From assembly GCA_024644345.1 (NCBI GenBank), contig JAHELE010000010.1:1-43683 (forward strand): a stretch of 43,683 nt of DNA, in the 5' to 3' direction. Source of the DNA: Actinomycetes bacterium. Lineage in GTDB: Bacteria; Actinomycetota; Actinomycetes; JAHEKZ01. Below are positions 34,101-41,168 of the stretch, one piece after another. The stretch's first letter is position 1, and the number at the start of each line of letters is the position of its first letter. A program made the position numbers and the translations under genes. The notes under the pieces were generated by a model. That model was not told the origin of the DNA and did no database searches. It saw only the letters and a list, made by a program, of their open reading frames with translations.

Positions 34101-35591
34101 AGTGCCAGTCGCCGCGAGACCCCACGGCCACCCGAACCCCGACACCACACCGAGCGCGACACCCACGGGAAGGACGGCGGCGAGCACCGAGTAGGAGCGG
34201 CGCGCCCCACCTGTCGTCGTCTGTCGGTGGTACAGCGCCCAACCGGTGGCCGCTCCGAAACCGAGCACCGTCGTGGCGGGCTCGACATCCAGCGCCGCAC
34301 GTGCCGCCAGCAGGCCCAGGCCCACCACGACCGACGTCGCGATGGACACGGTGGCGCCGGGTAGTCGTCCCGCCAGGGCCTCAAGCGCCAGAACCAGGCC
34401 GATCGCCGTCAGGACGAGCGATGTGTTCGGCCATTGGTCGACCGCACCGGCGAGAAGAGTCAGCACGACCAGCACGCCGACGGACAACGGGCCAGCCGCG
34501 AGCGTGGCGTCGGCCAGCCGTCGTCCCTCCCATCGGCGGACGGCCAGCAGCGTGACGCCAGCCGCCAACGCCATCACTGCCACCTCGGTGCTCTCCGGCT
34601 GCGCCACTTGGTCCCCTTGGGGGACGTCGTCGGAGAACGTCAGGCTGAGGAAGCCCAGCGCCAGCCAGCTGACGGGCGCGACCAGGTAGGCCAGGGCCGA
34701 CGTGGTGTGCAGACGCACCCAGAGCACGTAGCCACCAGCGACTAGAAGGGTGGCCAGGAAGAGAGTGACGGGTAGTGCCGAGCCCGTCGGGTCCGGCGGG
34801 ACGGGTGCGTCGTCGACGAAGGCGGCGACAACGACGATCGGGAGCAGCAGACCGCCTGCCACCTCGAGAGCGCCGGCGACGACGCGCGTGCCTCGACGGC
34901 GCAGCATCGCGGCCCCGACGAAGAGAGAGAGGGGAATGGCTAGCTCGGCGACCGGTCGCAGGTTGCGGCTGATGTCACCGAAGGACCAGACCACCAAGCC
35001 GAACACGCCGGCGAAGAGCAGCAGCACCCCCAGGTACGCCAGGCCGTGCACGGCCAGGTCGGACTTGACGGTGTCGACGGTCTCCGCCCACCACCGGGCG
35101 GCGCGCCCCGGCTCACGCGGCGAGACGGGGATGAATCGCGGTGTCGGATGGGTCGGTGCCCCCGATGTTGCCGATACGTCGGCACCTGGGGGCGGCTCTT
35201 CCCGGCCCCCCCAAGGGGCGGGTTCCTCCGCGCGCCCCCAGACTCCCGTAGGGACCGTCGCGGTGGGGCGTTGGCGGGTTGCGGGCTTCGGCGGGTGCGC
35301 GGCAGGAGCGTCGGTCGACATCGACCGTTCCCACCGCACCAGGTAGTCGGTCAACGCTTGATGGGTCAGGGGGGTTATGACGCCCTCGGCCCGTGCCCGC
35401 TGCAGGACGAACCGGGTGACCTCGAGACCGGAGGGTGGAGGCGTGTTCGGGTCGACGAGGGGAGCCAGGGTCCGTTCATCATCGGTGGCGACCCAGGGCG
35501 ACCAGCCGTCAGCGTCGAAGTAACGCAACCGCCACCCTCGGTCGGGGTCGCGGTACCAGCCGTCCGGGATGCCGCTCATCGAGATGATCAT
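31176..35591 (-). CDS. Giant polytopic membrane protein, DUF2510 plus DUF2157-like
   Basis: A 1471-residue protein of unknown function. Residues about 5-45 form a DUF2510 domain (GIPDGWYRDPDRGWRLRYFD then GWSPWV). A helical stretch with LQRARAEGVITPLTHQALTD follows, then a Pro-rich cytosolic linker (about 90-165). From about 180 to the end there are several dozen hydrophobic segments. The first module (LAYLGVLLLFAGVFGLVVWS, then DISRNLRP and AAMLRRRG) recalls DUF2157 membrane proteins. Start is ATG 35591 or ATG 35579; neither has a strong ribosome binding site. The gene stands alone between tRNA-Arg and the second ClC gene. A transport or envelope role is possible but nothing in the sequence proves one. 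Confidence 0.9.
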   Translation of the reverse strand: MIISMSGIPDGWYRDPDRGWRLRYFDADGWSPWVATDDERTLAPLVDPNTPPPSGLEVTRFVLQRARAEGVITPLTHQALTDYLVRWERSMSTDAPAAHPPKPATRQRPTATVPTGVWGRAEEPAPWGGREEPPPGADVSATSGAPTHPTPRFIPVSPREPGRAARWWAETVDTVKSDLAVHGLAYLGVLLLFAGVFGLVVWSFGDISRNLRPVAELAIPLSLFVGAAMLRRRGTRVVAGALEVAGGLLLPIVVVAAFVDDAPVPPDPTGSALPVTLFLATLLVAGGYVLWVRLHTTSALAYLVAPVSWLALGFLSLTFSDDVPQGDQVAQPESTEVAVMALAAGVTLLAVRRWEGRRLADATLAAGPLSVGVLVVLTLLAGAVDQWPNTSLVLTAIGLVLALEALAGRLPGATVSIATSVVVGLGLLAARAALDVEPATTVLGFGAATGWALYHRQTTTGGARRSYSVLAAVLPVGVALGVVSGFGWPWGLAATGTALLGVTVLARWWTRIDPLWSSWAAAASGVVAAGTPLAMLSALTWPGDADTAALETSWQTPVVALLAAATVTVGRVRPLGLQSWGVVAGVAEAWALLVVVRAGDLSWTTVGWAAGAAVLVLTIEAAGGRLGSRVAREHLAHGALAGLALTTLAASTAVAVSLPSWAIATVLGLTALAWAAVAVREDRGGSPAIDVLVSAVPELAIPIRSAPALVAPLVAALAAHYGVEATGRVDDAWWPVVTATCALAISAAGRATGQHLPRTTRMLHEAWLLVAAITVATVLVRLADDAPEGPTSLTLTLVLVGAVVTGTARDARDVWLGWAVTAPLTLLGAEQLGAGRDSWPQVLIAWGGSLVVAALAAERLPEEARISRLFGRTLPPAALGAAALTLGTLVLPFRADDMTVGWWYLAVGAVVLTATVLSRFGEIAGVAPLVLTVSFVTLAPWEPLDRPWTTVLWGAAWLLAVEGVRLLARHDWQRRAGTSTSIAVQIVLVLNLWYVVLNRGTAVGLALTGAVSLALAARTRGRIARWSYSVVGVLLVLLGAADAGPGWLALALTSLSVAASLVAWRATSLSPAERETARLVGAAAGTGAWWSLLQWSGWTIEVQVVITSAVAGLVVLALAGLGRLLAESRPWVGPWGLLVLVSLIGVSSTLPSEVVPRSPAGQWIALGYLLSAAAVGLSARPLGFGALRPTASVLLALSVAAYLYAVYATGPEVVAVGCTIALASLIASVGLTVRHRAEVWQPALLLATGGAELAALLAAAFELPRRDSLVVALLVLAAQCLGLGRARSITVLTLLGPPVLAVAWTLYASETLGGNPQWYAVPIGLSLVAVAGLLRWDRRQSGLPLATFYVVLPELAGLAIITFPTLVQMATDSLGYFLVALAEGALITLWGAVTKVRRRLAVGAGVIVAAVVLLITIPLYPLLPEWRGATLWITVAVLGLAAITVATMIERGRAKVHAWVDTLSSTMHDWE

Positions 35592-35772
35592 CCCGCCTGT
35601 ATGGCAAGAAATCCGAGGGCCGGAGGTCCCGCTCCCCGAGATGTTTGATGCAGCGTCAACCGCTTCGCCCGAGCCCTTCTGCTCGGTTGCCGATCAGTGT
35701 CGCCGTTGACTGCAGCTTGCGCTGCCCAGACGCCACACTGCCTAGTGGGGTTGTCGGAGCATGGAGATGATG

Positions 35773-35787
35773 GGGGGACTCGCCCCC
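35773..35787 (-). terminator. Possible short terminator hairpin after second ClC gene
   Basis: On the minus strand, GGGGG-CGAGT-CCCCC forms a 5-bp all-GC stem 9 nt after the ClC stop. It has no U-tract and is only weakly supported. The rest of the 35592-35795 gap shows no convincing gene. Confidence 0.3.
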
Positions 35788-35795
35788 GCTTGCCG

Positions 35796-37115
35796 TCACA
35801 GAGACTCCACGTTCGCTTTCTCTTCGTTCATCAACTTGGTGCTCACGACGTACGACGTGACGACTGCCACCACGATCAACGTTGCCGACTGAATGCCTGC
35901 GCTTGAGGTAAGCAGGAGCGTGATGAGGCACGCTGCAAGGGGAAGGCGCAGGGCGGCGACCAGAGTCGCTGCGACGACTGCGGGGACAGCTGCTCCCTCC
36001 GGAAAGCCCGGCAGGTTCGCTGCCAGAAGCCCACCGACAGTTCCCACGAAGATGGCAGGAAAGACCGGTCCACCGCGGAAAGCACCCATTGAGATACCCC
36101 ATGCCAGCGCCTTGAACGCGAGCAAGAACACAATGGTGCCGATCGACAGCGTGGCGGCGTCGTTGACGACCGGGTTGAGTGCACGCGAACCGGAGAACAG
36201 CACTGCGTACTGGGACTCACCGGTGATCTCGGAGAAGGCGATGGCGAGAGCGGCGACTGCGATCCCGGCGAGCGGCACGACCACGAACGTCTTGCGCTTG
36301 ACCACGGGCACGAGTCCCTTGCCGACTCGGGTCATGGCAATCGTGAGCCCAGCCGCGATTGCTGCCACCGGGATCGTCCATAGAAGTTCCGCGACCGTCA
36401 GCTCACCGAGGGCGGACAGCTGTACGGGCTGAAGAGCATATGCCGAGCTGTCGAGACCGCTCCACTGGTTCAGACCGAAGTAGACGAGGGAACCGATGCC
36501 GGCGGCCATCAGCCCGGGGAGTGCGATCACGGCGGCGGTCGCGCCGCCGAGGCCCATGGCTTCCACGAGGATCAAAGCAGCAATGATCGGGTTGTTGAAG
36601 ACGACGGCGAGGGCCGCGAACGCTCCCGCGGCCGCCACGATTGTCTTGATCTGATCCGGTGAGTCCTTCTTGGCGCGGTTTACCAGAAAGAGCGCGCCGC
36701 CCATGCCGAGGGCGATCACAGGCGACGACGGTCCCAGGACCAGCCCGAGGCCGAGGGTCGCTAGACCAGCCAGCAGAACGCTGGGCAGGGCGGACGGCTG
36801 AGTGACCCCTGCCGACAGTCCGTTGGCCGGGATGCCACCGCCAGCACCAGGCATTCGCGCGATTGCCCAGGCGGTGATCATGCCGGCTATCGCCAGCACG
36901 GGAAGGGACCACCACCAGGGCGCCTCGTCGAATCCGAGACCGTCGGGGAGGTCGGTGAATACGGCGTCCTGGATCCAGGGGACAAGGGTAAGGAAGGCCC
37001 ACGCCGCCACGGAGACGGCAACACCGATCAGACCCGCCAGGATGAGCAATTTGCGGTAGTCAGGACCGCTGATGATCGTCGCGGCCTTCTCGGGGCTCAC
37101 TGATTGGTCGCTCAC
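35796..37115 (-). CDS. ClC family protein lacking the gating glutamate
   Basis: A 439-residue ClC paralogue of the gene at 29602, clearly diverged from it. The first motif is GAGGGIP (close to GSGIP) and the third is FRGGPVFPA. The second reads LGPSSP, so Ser130 replaces the gating glutamate (Glu136 in the other copy). Loss of this Glu uncouples or opens ClC proteins in studied cases, so passive anion conduction is a reasonable inference. The GTG at 37115 is preceded by GGTGAG with 6 nt spacing; a GTG at 37121 is too close to that site. A degenerate tRNA-Arg lies about 100 bp upstream. Confidence 0.88.
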   Translation of the reverse strand: MSDQSVSPEKAATIISGPDYRKLLILAGLIGVAVSVAAWAFLTLVPWIQDAVFTDLPDGLGFDEAPWWWSLPVLAIAGMITAWAIARMPGAGGGIPANGLSAGVTQPSALPSVLLAGLATLGLGLVLGPSSPVIALGMGGALFLVNRAKKDSPDQIKTIVAAAGAFAALAVVFNNPIIAALILVEAMGLGGATAAVIALPGLMAAGIGSLVYFGLNQWSGLDSSAYALQPVQLSALGELTVAELLWTIPVAAIAAGLTIAMTRVGKGLVPVVKRKTFVVVPLAGIAVAALAIAFSEITGESQYAVLFSGSRALNPVVNDAATLSIGTIVFLLAFKALAWGISMGAFRGGPVFPAIFVGTVGGLLAANLPGFPEGAAVPAVVAATLVAALRLPLAACLITLLLTSSAGIQSATLIVVAVVTSYVVSTKLMNEEKANVESL

Positions 37116-37212
37116 ACACACCTCACCAGGGTCGGCTTCCCGTGCTGAGCGTAGTCAGTCGACGGTCTTGGCTCGTGATTTTCGGGCAGGTGTGATGGTG
37201 CGGAATCTTGCT

Positions 37213-37264
37213 CGTAGCTCAACGGATAGAGCATCGAACGGCGGATCAGAAGGTGGGGAGTTCG
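37213..37264 (+). pseudogene. tRNA-Arg remnant
   Basis: This stretch matches tRNA-Arg(ACG) at 31032 from its seventh base region to the T loop: 22 identical nt (CGTAGCTCAACGGATAGAGC then AT), a changed anticodon region, CGGATCAGAAGGT, one change, and GGGAGTTCG. The acceptor stem cannot form, the base before the anticodon (normally U33) is G, and the anticodon stem has mismatches, so it is not a working tRNA. It is in the same orientation as the intact gene. The 3' end of the minus-strand SRPBCC gene runs into it. Confidence 0.85.
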
Positions 37265-37902
37265 GCCTCGGCCCGGTCGCGTATCCCTCGCAGCATCCGC
37301 TCGGTCATGACGAAACTGACAACGGCCACCACCTCGACCAGTGCGCGGGCTGCGGTGGTGTGGCAGCGGTAGCGTTCGCGAACGACCAGCCGGCTTTGAT
37401 CAGGGGTGACGGGAACGAGCACGAACGCCCAGGTGAAGTCATAGGGCGCGCCGGCGTCACCAACGGTTGCTTCGCCCGTAGCGGATACGCCCCCCTCGAC
37501 GACCAGGGCGAGAGGCGGGTTGACGAGCACCACCTTCAGCGCCACGTCCGGGTGAATCCGGAAGTCATCCCCGACCTCGACGTCCTGCCACTCCGGCGCC
37601 ACGTGCTTGGCGCTGTTCATCTGGCAGCCGACGAGGTTCTCCACCCAGTCGTAGGAGTAGAGCCCGCCTCGACCCTGGCCCATCTGGGCCAGCCAGGGCC
37701 ACACGTCCTCGACTCCTGCCTGCACGGTGACGGCACGGGTGGCCTCGAGATCGACCCGCCCGAGCAGATCGTCCCCCGGAAGCGGCATGACTGCCTCGTC
37801 GGGGGTGGCGCCCCAATGGAACTGCCGGCGCCGAAGAGCCGCCGCGTAGGCACCCACGGTGGCCAGCGCGGCGACCGCGGCGGAGAGAAGGACCCGTCGC
37901 AC
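37246..37902 (-). CDS. SRPBCC family protein with N-terminal membrane helix
   Basis: A 218-residue SRPBCC protein, paralogue of the one at 11665. The N-terminus (RRVLLSAAVAALATVGAYAA) is a membrane anchor or signal, followed by WGATPDEAVMPLPGDDL. The core has VEDVWPWLAQMGQGRGGLYS and VGDDFRIHP, with TERMLRGIRDRAE at the C-terminus. GTG 37902 gives the usual family start; an ATG at 37989 in frame is possible but leaves only 24 bp to the divergent gene. The last five residues (ELPTF) and stop are read antisense through a tRNA-Arg remnant, so the C-terminus has been rebuilt on tRNA-derived sequence. The function is unknown. Confidence 0.8.
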   Translation of the reverse strand: MRRVLLSAAVAALATVGAYAAALRRRQFHWGATPDEAVMPLPGDDLLGRVDLEATRAVTVQAGVEDVWPWLAQMGQGRGGLYSYDWVENLVGCQMNSAKHVAPEWQDVEVGDDFRIHPDVALKVVLVNPPLALVVEGGVSATGEATVGDAGAPYDFTWAFVLVPVTPDQSRLVVRERYRCHTTAARALVEVVAVVSFVMTERMLRGIRDRAEAELPTF

Positions 37903-38013
37903 GGACTCAGCCTGCCACACGGACCAGGAGCCAAAACGTGTCTGGCGAAGCGGTTGGGCCCCCGGCCAGGTATGCTCCGCTGGCTCCATGAGGTGCCGAC
38001 GAGAAGAGATCCG

Positions 38014-38640
38014 GTGAGTGAAGGAAGTGAGAGCGGCATCGCACAACCGGTGCCGCCGAGCGATGGTGTCGGCGAACCAGGCGTGCGGGAGTTCGACCCT
38101 GGGGCTCCAGCGCAGTGGACAGCCGTCGTGGTCACACTGATCGTTCTGGCGCTCCTGACGATCGGCATGCCGCGCATCTCTGACGCCTTCGCACCTCAGG
38201 ACGTCGAACTGGCCGCGGGGGAGCGGATCGAGGCGGGCGGGATCGCCCTGCAGGCTGCCGAGGGCTGGTCGCTGGTCGATGGTGGCGGCGACATTCTGAT
38301 CATTTCCAAGGGTGAGTCCAAACTGACGATTTTCCCGCCCTCCAAGGGCAAGACATCGCCCGAGGACTCCGTCAAAGCCAGTGAGGCGTTCTTCACCGAA
38401 GACAAGACGCTGCACGCCACCGTTGGGGAGATCGCGACCTTCCAGACCGACTCGGGGCTCGATGCGGCTCTTGTGACGATCGCTGAACAGGACGCGCTCA
38501 CGGGCCTCTACGCGTTTGCGGACGGCAAGCTCATGACTGATGCGAACCTGTCAAGCACCCCCGGGGCCTATACCGATATTCACGAGGAGATCCAGGCCAT
38601 GCTCGCCAGTGTGGAGTTCACCGACGGGGCGTCGTCATGA
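38014..38640 (+). CDS. Single-pass membrane protein coupled to PrsW-type protease
   Basis: A 208-residue protein I do not recognise. A short acidic cytosolic N-terminus is followed by one membrane helix (about 34-50, TAVVVTLIVLALLTIG) and an extracytoplasmic domain of about 155 residues (ERIEAGGIALQAAEGWSLVD onward, with SKGESKLTIFPPSKG). This orientation fits the positive-inside rule only weakly. GTG 38014 is the best start between the divergent SRPBCC gene and the helix; the frame is open far upstream without similarity. Its stop overlaps the start of the PrsW-like gene (ATGA), so the two are coupled. It may be a substrate or partner of that protease. Confidence 0.78.
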   Translation: MSEGSESGIAQPVPPSDGVGEPGVREFDPGAPAQWTAVVVTLIVLALLTIGMPRISDAFAPQDVELAAGERIEAGGIALQAAEGWSLVDGGGDILIISKGESKLTIFPPSKGKTSPEDSVKASEAFFTEDKTLHATVGEIATFQTDSGLDAALVTIAEQDALTGLYAFADGKLMTDANLSSTPGAYTDIHEEIQAMLASVEFTDGASS

Positions 38641-39527
38641 GTAGTGCGAGCGCGACCGCGACCCCGACAGTTCGAGGGTCGGGCGCGATCGCAATCGTCG
38701 CGACTATGGCGATCGCCGGACTCTGGGGGGCGGTTCAGCTGTGGGACGACCTCAGCCTGCCCCTAGGTGTCGTCAGCAACGTCTGGGTCCTGATCTCGCT
38801 CGTGGTCTGGGCGCTCTACGGGTTCTGTCTGCTGCTCCTGGTGTGGCGACCGGCCCGAAGAGCTCAGGTTCTCCCGCTGGGCGTCGCGCTCGCACTGCTT
38901 TGGGGCGGTTTCACCGTCAGTCACATCGCCGGGACCGTGAACGGGGCGGTGCAGAGGCTGGCGATCAACGTCTCTGACGGCGGCGACGGGACGTGGACCA
39001 CCTGGGCCATTGCCCCAAGCATCGAGGAGACCGTCAAGACGCTCGGCATCGTGCTGCTGGCCATGCTGCCAGCGGCGAGGCGGTTCGGCGCCGGCGCCGG
39101 GCTGGTGATCGGGGCACTTGTCGGAGTCAGCTTCCAGGTCGTTGAGAACTTCGTCTATACCCTCCAAGCGATGTTCGATGCACCCGACCAGTACGGCGCC
39201 GACCTGGTGGACATGCTCTTTGTCAGGGGGGCCGTGGGAGTCTTCAGCCACGTAGTCTTCTCGGCGGTGATCGGCGCGGCTGTTGGCTGGTTCATCGCCA
39301 CCCGTGGTCAGCCCCTTGGCCGCCGAACCGTCGTTCTGGTTGGTGCGTTCGTTGCGATGGTGGGGTTGCACATGTCGTCGAACTGGGCCTCGCAATCGCA
39401 TCAATCGCTGATGTACGTCGCCTTGATGGTCGCGGGTCTCGTCGCCCTGATCGCAGCCTTGCGATGGGCGAAGGCGGTGGACGCGCCAGCACGACCCGAC
39501 CTCAGCGATGGCCCGCAAGGACGATAA
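38637..39527 (+). CDS. PrsW family intramembrane metalloprotease-like protein
   Basis: A 296-residue polytopic membrane protein of the PrsW/CPBP-related group. Conserved features are EETVK (Glu130, Glu131, Lys134), FQVVENFVY (Glu170, Asn171), a membrane His in FSHVVFSAVIGAAVGW (His205) and a final His in GLHMSSNW (His245). B. subtilis PrsW cleaves the anti-sigma factor RsiW. No sigma/anti-sigma pair is adjacent here; the only coupled gene is the upstream single-pass protein, whose stop overlaps this ATG. Proteolysis is inferred from the conserved residues. Confidence 0.88.
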   Translation: MSSASATATPTVRGSGAIAIVATMAIAGLWGAVQLWDDLSLPLGVVSNVWVLISLVVWALYGFCLLLLVWRPARRAQVLPLGVALALLWGGFTVSHIAGTVNGAVQRLAINVSDGGDGTWTTWAIAPSIEETVKTLGIVLLAMLPAARRFGAGAGLVIGALVGVSFQVVENFVYTLQAMFDAPDQYGADLVDMLFVRGAVGVFSHVVFSAVIGAAVGWFIATRGQPLGRRTVVLVGAFVAMVGLHMSSNWASQSHQSLMYVALMVAGLVALIAALRWAKAVDAPARPDLSDGPQGR

Positions 39528-39545
39528 GCATCAGAGCGACGAGTG

Positions 39546-40046
39546 TCACGCGTTCTGGTTCTTGATTTCCTTCTCGATCTCGTTGAATGAGGCGTTGACC
39601 TCACGCTTTTCCTGACGCACGGCACGCAGTTCGGCCTTCTTCAGCGCCTCTGAGACGGTCAGGTCACCGATCACCAAGAGGGCTGCCTCGCCGGAGTCGA
39701 TGAGCTCACCGAGCTCCTTGACGTCGCTACGTGACATGCCCTTCCACAGGTGTCCGCCAACAGCACCGATGACGCCACCCACCGCGGCCGCGCCGAGCAG
39801 CGACGGCGGGAACAGGATGCCAAGCACCGCGCCAACGCCGACGCCAGCCCATCCACCGGTGCGCGTCGCGGTCTCATCTTTGGCCACATGAACCTTGCCG
39901 TCAGCGTCCTTGGTGATGACCGCTGCGTCGAAGCTGCCGACTGCGTCGACCATGTGCAGGGCTTTGACCACGTCGTAGTCGGCCTGCGCCGCAGTTACGT
40001 CGGGGTACACCCCGATGTACAGGAATGTGCCGTCGTTCTCGCTCAT
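39546..40046 (-). CDS. DUF1269 family protein
   Basis: A 166-residue protein. It has an N-terminal ferredoxin-like part (FLYIGVYPDVTAAQADYDVV) and a Gly/Ala-rich hydrophobic hairpin (GGWAGVGVGAVLGILFPPSL then LGAAAVGGVIGAVGGHL). A C-terminal ELGELIDSGEAALLVIGD block and a charged coiled tail follow. This is the DUF1269 pattern. The ATG at 40046 follows GAGAGGA. The function is unknown; members are often stress-related in actinobacteria, which is only suggestive. It converges on the PrsW-like gene. Confidence 0.85.
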   Translation of the reverse strand: MSENDGTFLYIGVYPDVTAAQADYDVVKALHMVDAVGSFDAAVITKDADGKVHVAKDETATRTGGWAGVGVGAVLGILFPPSLLGAAAVGGVIGAVGGHLWKGMSRSDVKELGELIDSGEAALLVIGDLTVSEALKKAELRAVRQEKREVNASFNEIEKEIKNQNA

Positions 40047-40310
40047 TTGGTGTCCTCTCATTCAAGACGGTCGTGATCAACCACGCTCATCCAACCAGTT
40101 GCGTCAGGGGTCGATGCGGTAGGGCCGGGGGCGCCGCTTCGACGGTCAGCCTGGGTGGCAGCCTGGCCCGAACTGCACTCAGCACGTTGGAGCGCGTCGG
40201 CCGCGAATCGCTCGACTCAGGAACGCTCGGCTTCATCGACGGTGCAACCGCGTACGCGGACCTGCAGCGACGCTTCGCATGAGCGTCAGTTAGGCGCTGG
40301 AAACCGCGAT

Positions 40311-41075
40311 CTATCCGAGAACAATCAGCAAGACCCCGGCAATCACAAGCCCGATCTGAACCAAAGTGGTGAACACCGAGATGGGAAGTCTTTCGATGGT
40401 GCGCTTGCCGACGTACGAGCCCGCGATGCTGGCGGGTGTGAGTGCCAGGCCGTACCCAAGAGTGGTCACACTCAGGACTGCAGCGGCTCCGAACACAACA
40501 AGTTTTGTCACGTGCATAACTAGTGCTGAGGCTGCCTCGGTTCCGATGTAGGCACCTCGGACCAGGCCGCGAGCGAGGAAGAACGGGGCCACCAATACTC
40601 CCACGCTGCCGAACAAGGCTGAGCAGAAACCAGATACCACCCCGATGACGACAAACCCTCGGTCACCGATCCGCATCGCCTGAGGTCGACGTCGCAACCA
40701 GACCACGGCCGCGATGAGGAAGCCGCCGATACCTCTCGTCAGCAAAGGAAGGGGGGCGGTGCTGAGCAGGAAGGCGCCGGCACTGGCTGCCGGTACCGCA
40801 CCGAGGGCGAAGACCCCCAGGAGCGGTCGGTCAATTTCGTGCCGGTTGAACGCGACCCGACTGCCGTTGCTGGCCAACTGCGTGATGGTAAGGATGGCGA
40901 CAGCGTCCCGGGCACCAAACGTTGCAGCGAACACCGGCAGAAGCAGGATAGCGCCGCCGAACCCAGTTATCGCGCTTAGTGCTGCGGTGAGGAAGGTGAC
41001 TGCCACAAGTAGGGCGACGGTTGCCAGATCAAGCTCCACGTCGGGTGAGCCTAGGCCTGACTCCTCCCTTTTCAT
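40311..41075 (-). CDS. TSUP (TauE/SafE) family permease
   Basis: A 254-residue membrane protein with about eight hydrophobic segments in two repeats, typical of TSUP sulfite/sulfonate-type exporters. The N-terminal repeat has LSAITGFGGAILLLPVFAA and the second has VSGFCSALFGSVGVLVAPFF. The start ATG at 41075 follows AAGG. The substrate is not evident, as no sulfur-metabolism gene is adjacent. It is divergent from the RCC1 gene across 93 bp. The 264-bp gap downstream (40047-40310) holds no gene I can support. Confidence 0.88.
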   Translation of the reverse strand: MKREESGLGSPDVELDLATVALLVAVTFLTAALSAITGFGGAILLLPVFAATFGARDAVAILTITQLASNGSRVAFNRHEIDRPLLGVFALGAVPAASAGAFLLSTAPLPLLTRGIGGFLIAAVVWLRRRPQAMRIGDRGFVVIGVVSGFCSALFGSVGVLVAPFFLARGLVRGAYIGTEAASALVMHVTKLVVFGAAAVLSVTTLGYGLALTPASIAGSYVGKRTIERLPISVFTTLVQIGLVIAGVLLIVLG

Positions 41076-41168
41076 CGGCCTTAATTCCGGAAACCTTGGC
41101 AGGCATGCGCGACTGGCCTAGTGTGCCTAGCGCACCTAGCGGTGATCTTGCCAAGGTCTGGAGGATCC

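Noticed and set aside
37213-37280. A second functional tRNA-Arg
   Set aside because: The acceptor stem does not pair, U33 is replaced by G and the anticodon stem is mismatched.
37072-38013. Long N-terminal extension of the single-pass membrane protein
   Set aside because: This part runs antisense to the SRPBCC gene and through the tRNA remnant and lacks protein-like composition; the start at 38014 is preferred.
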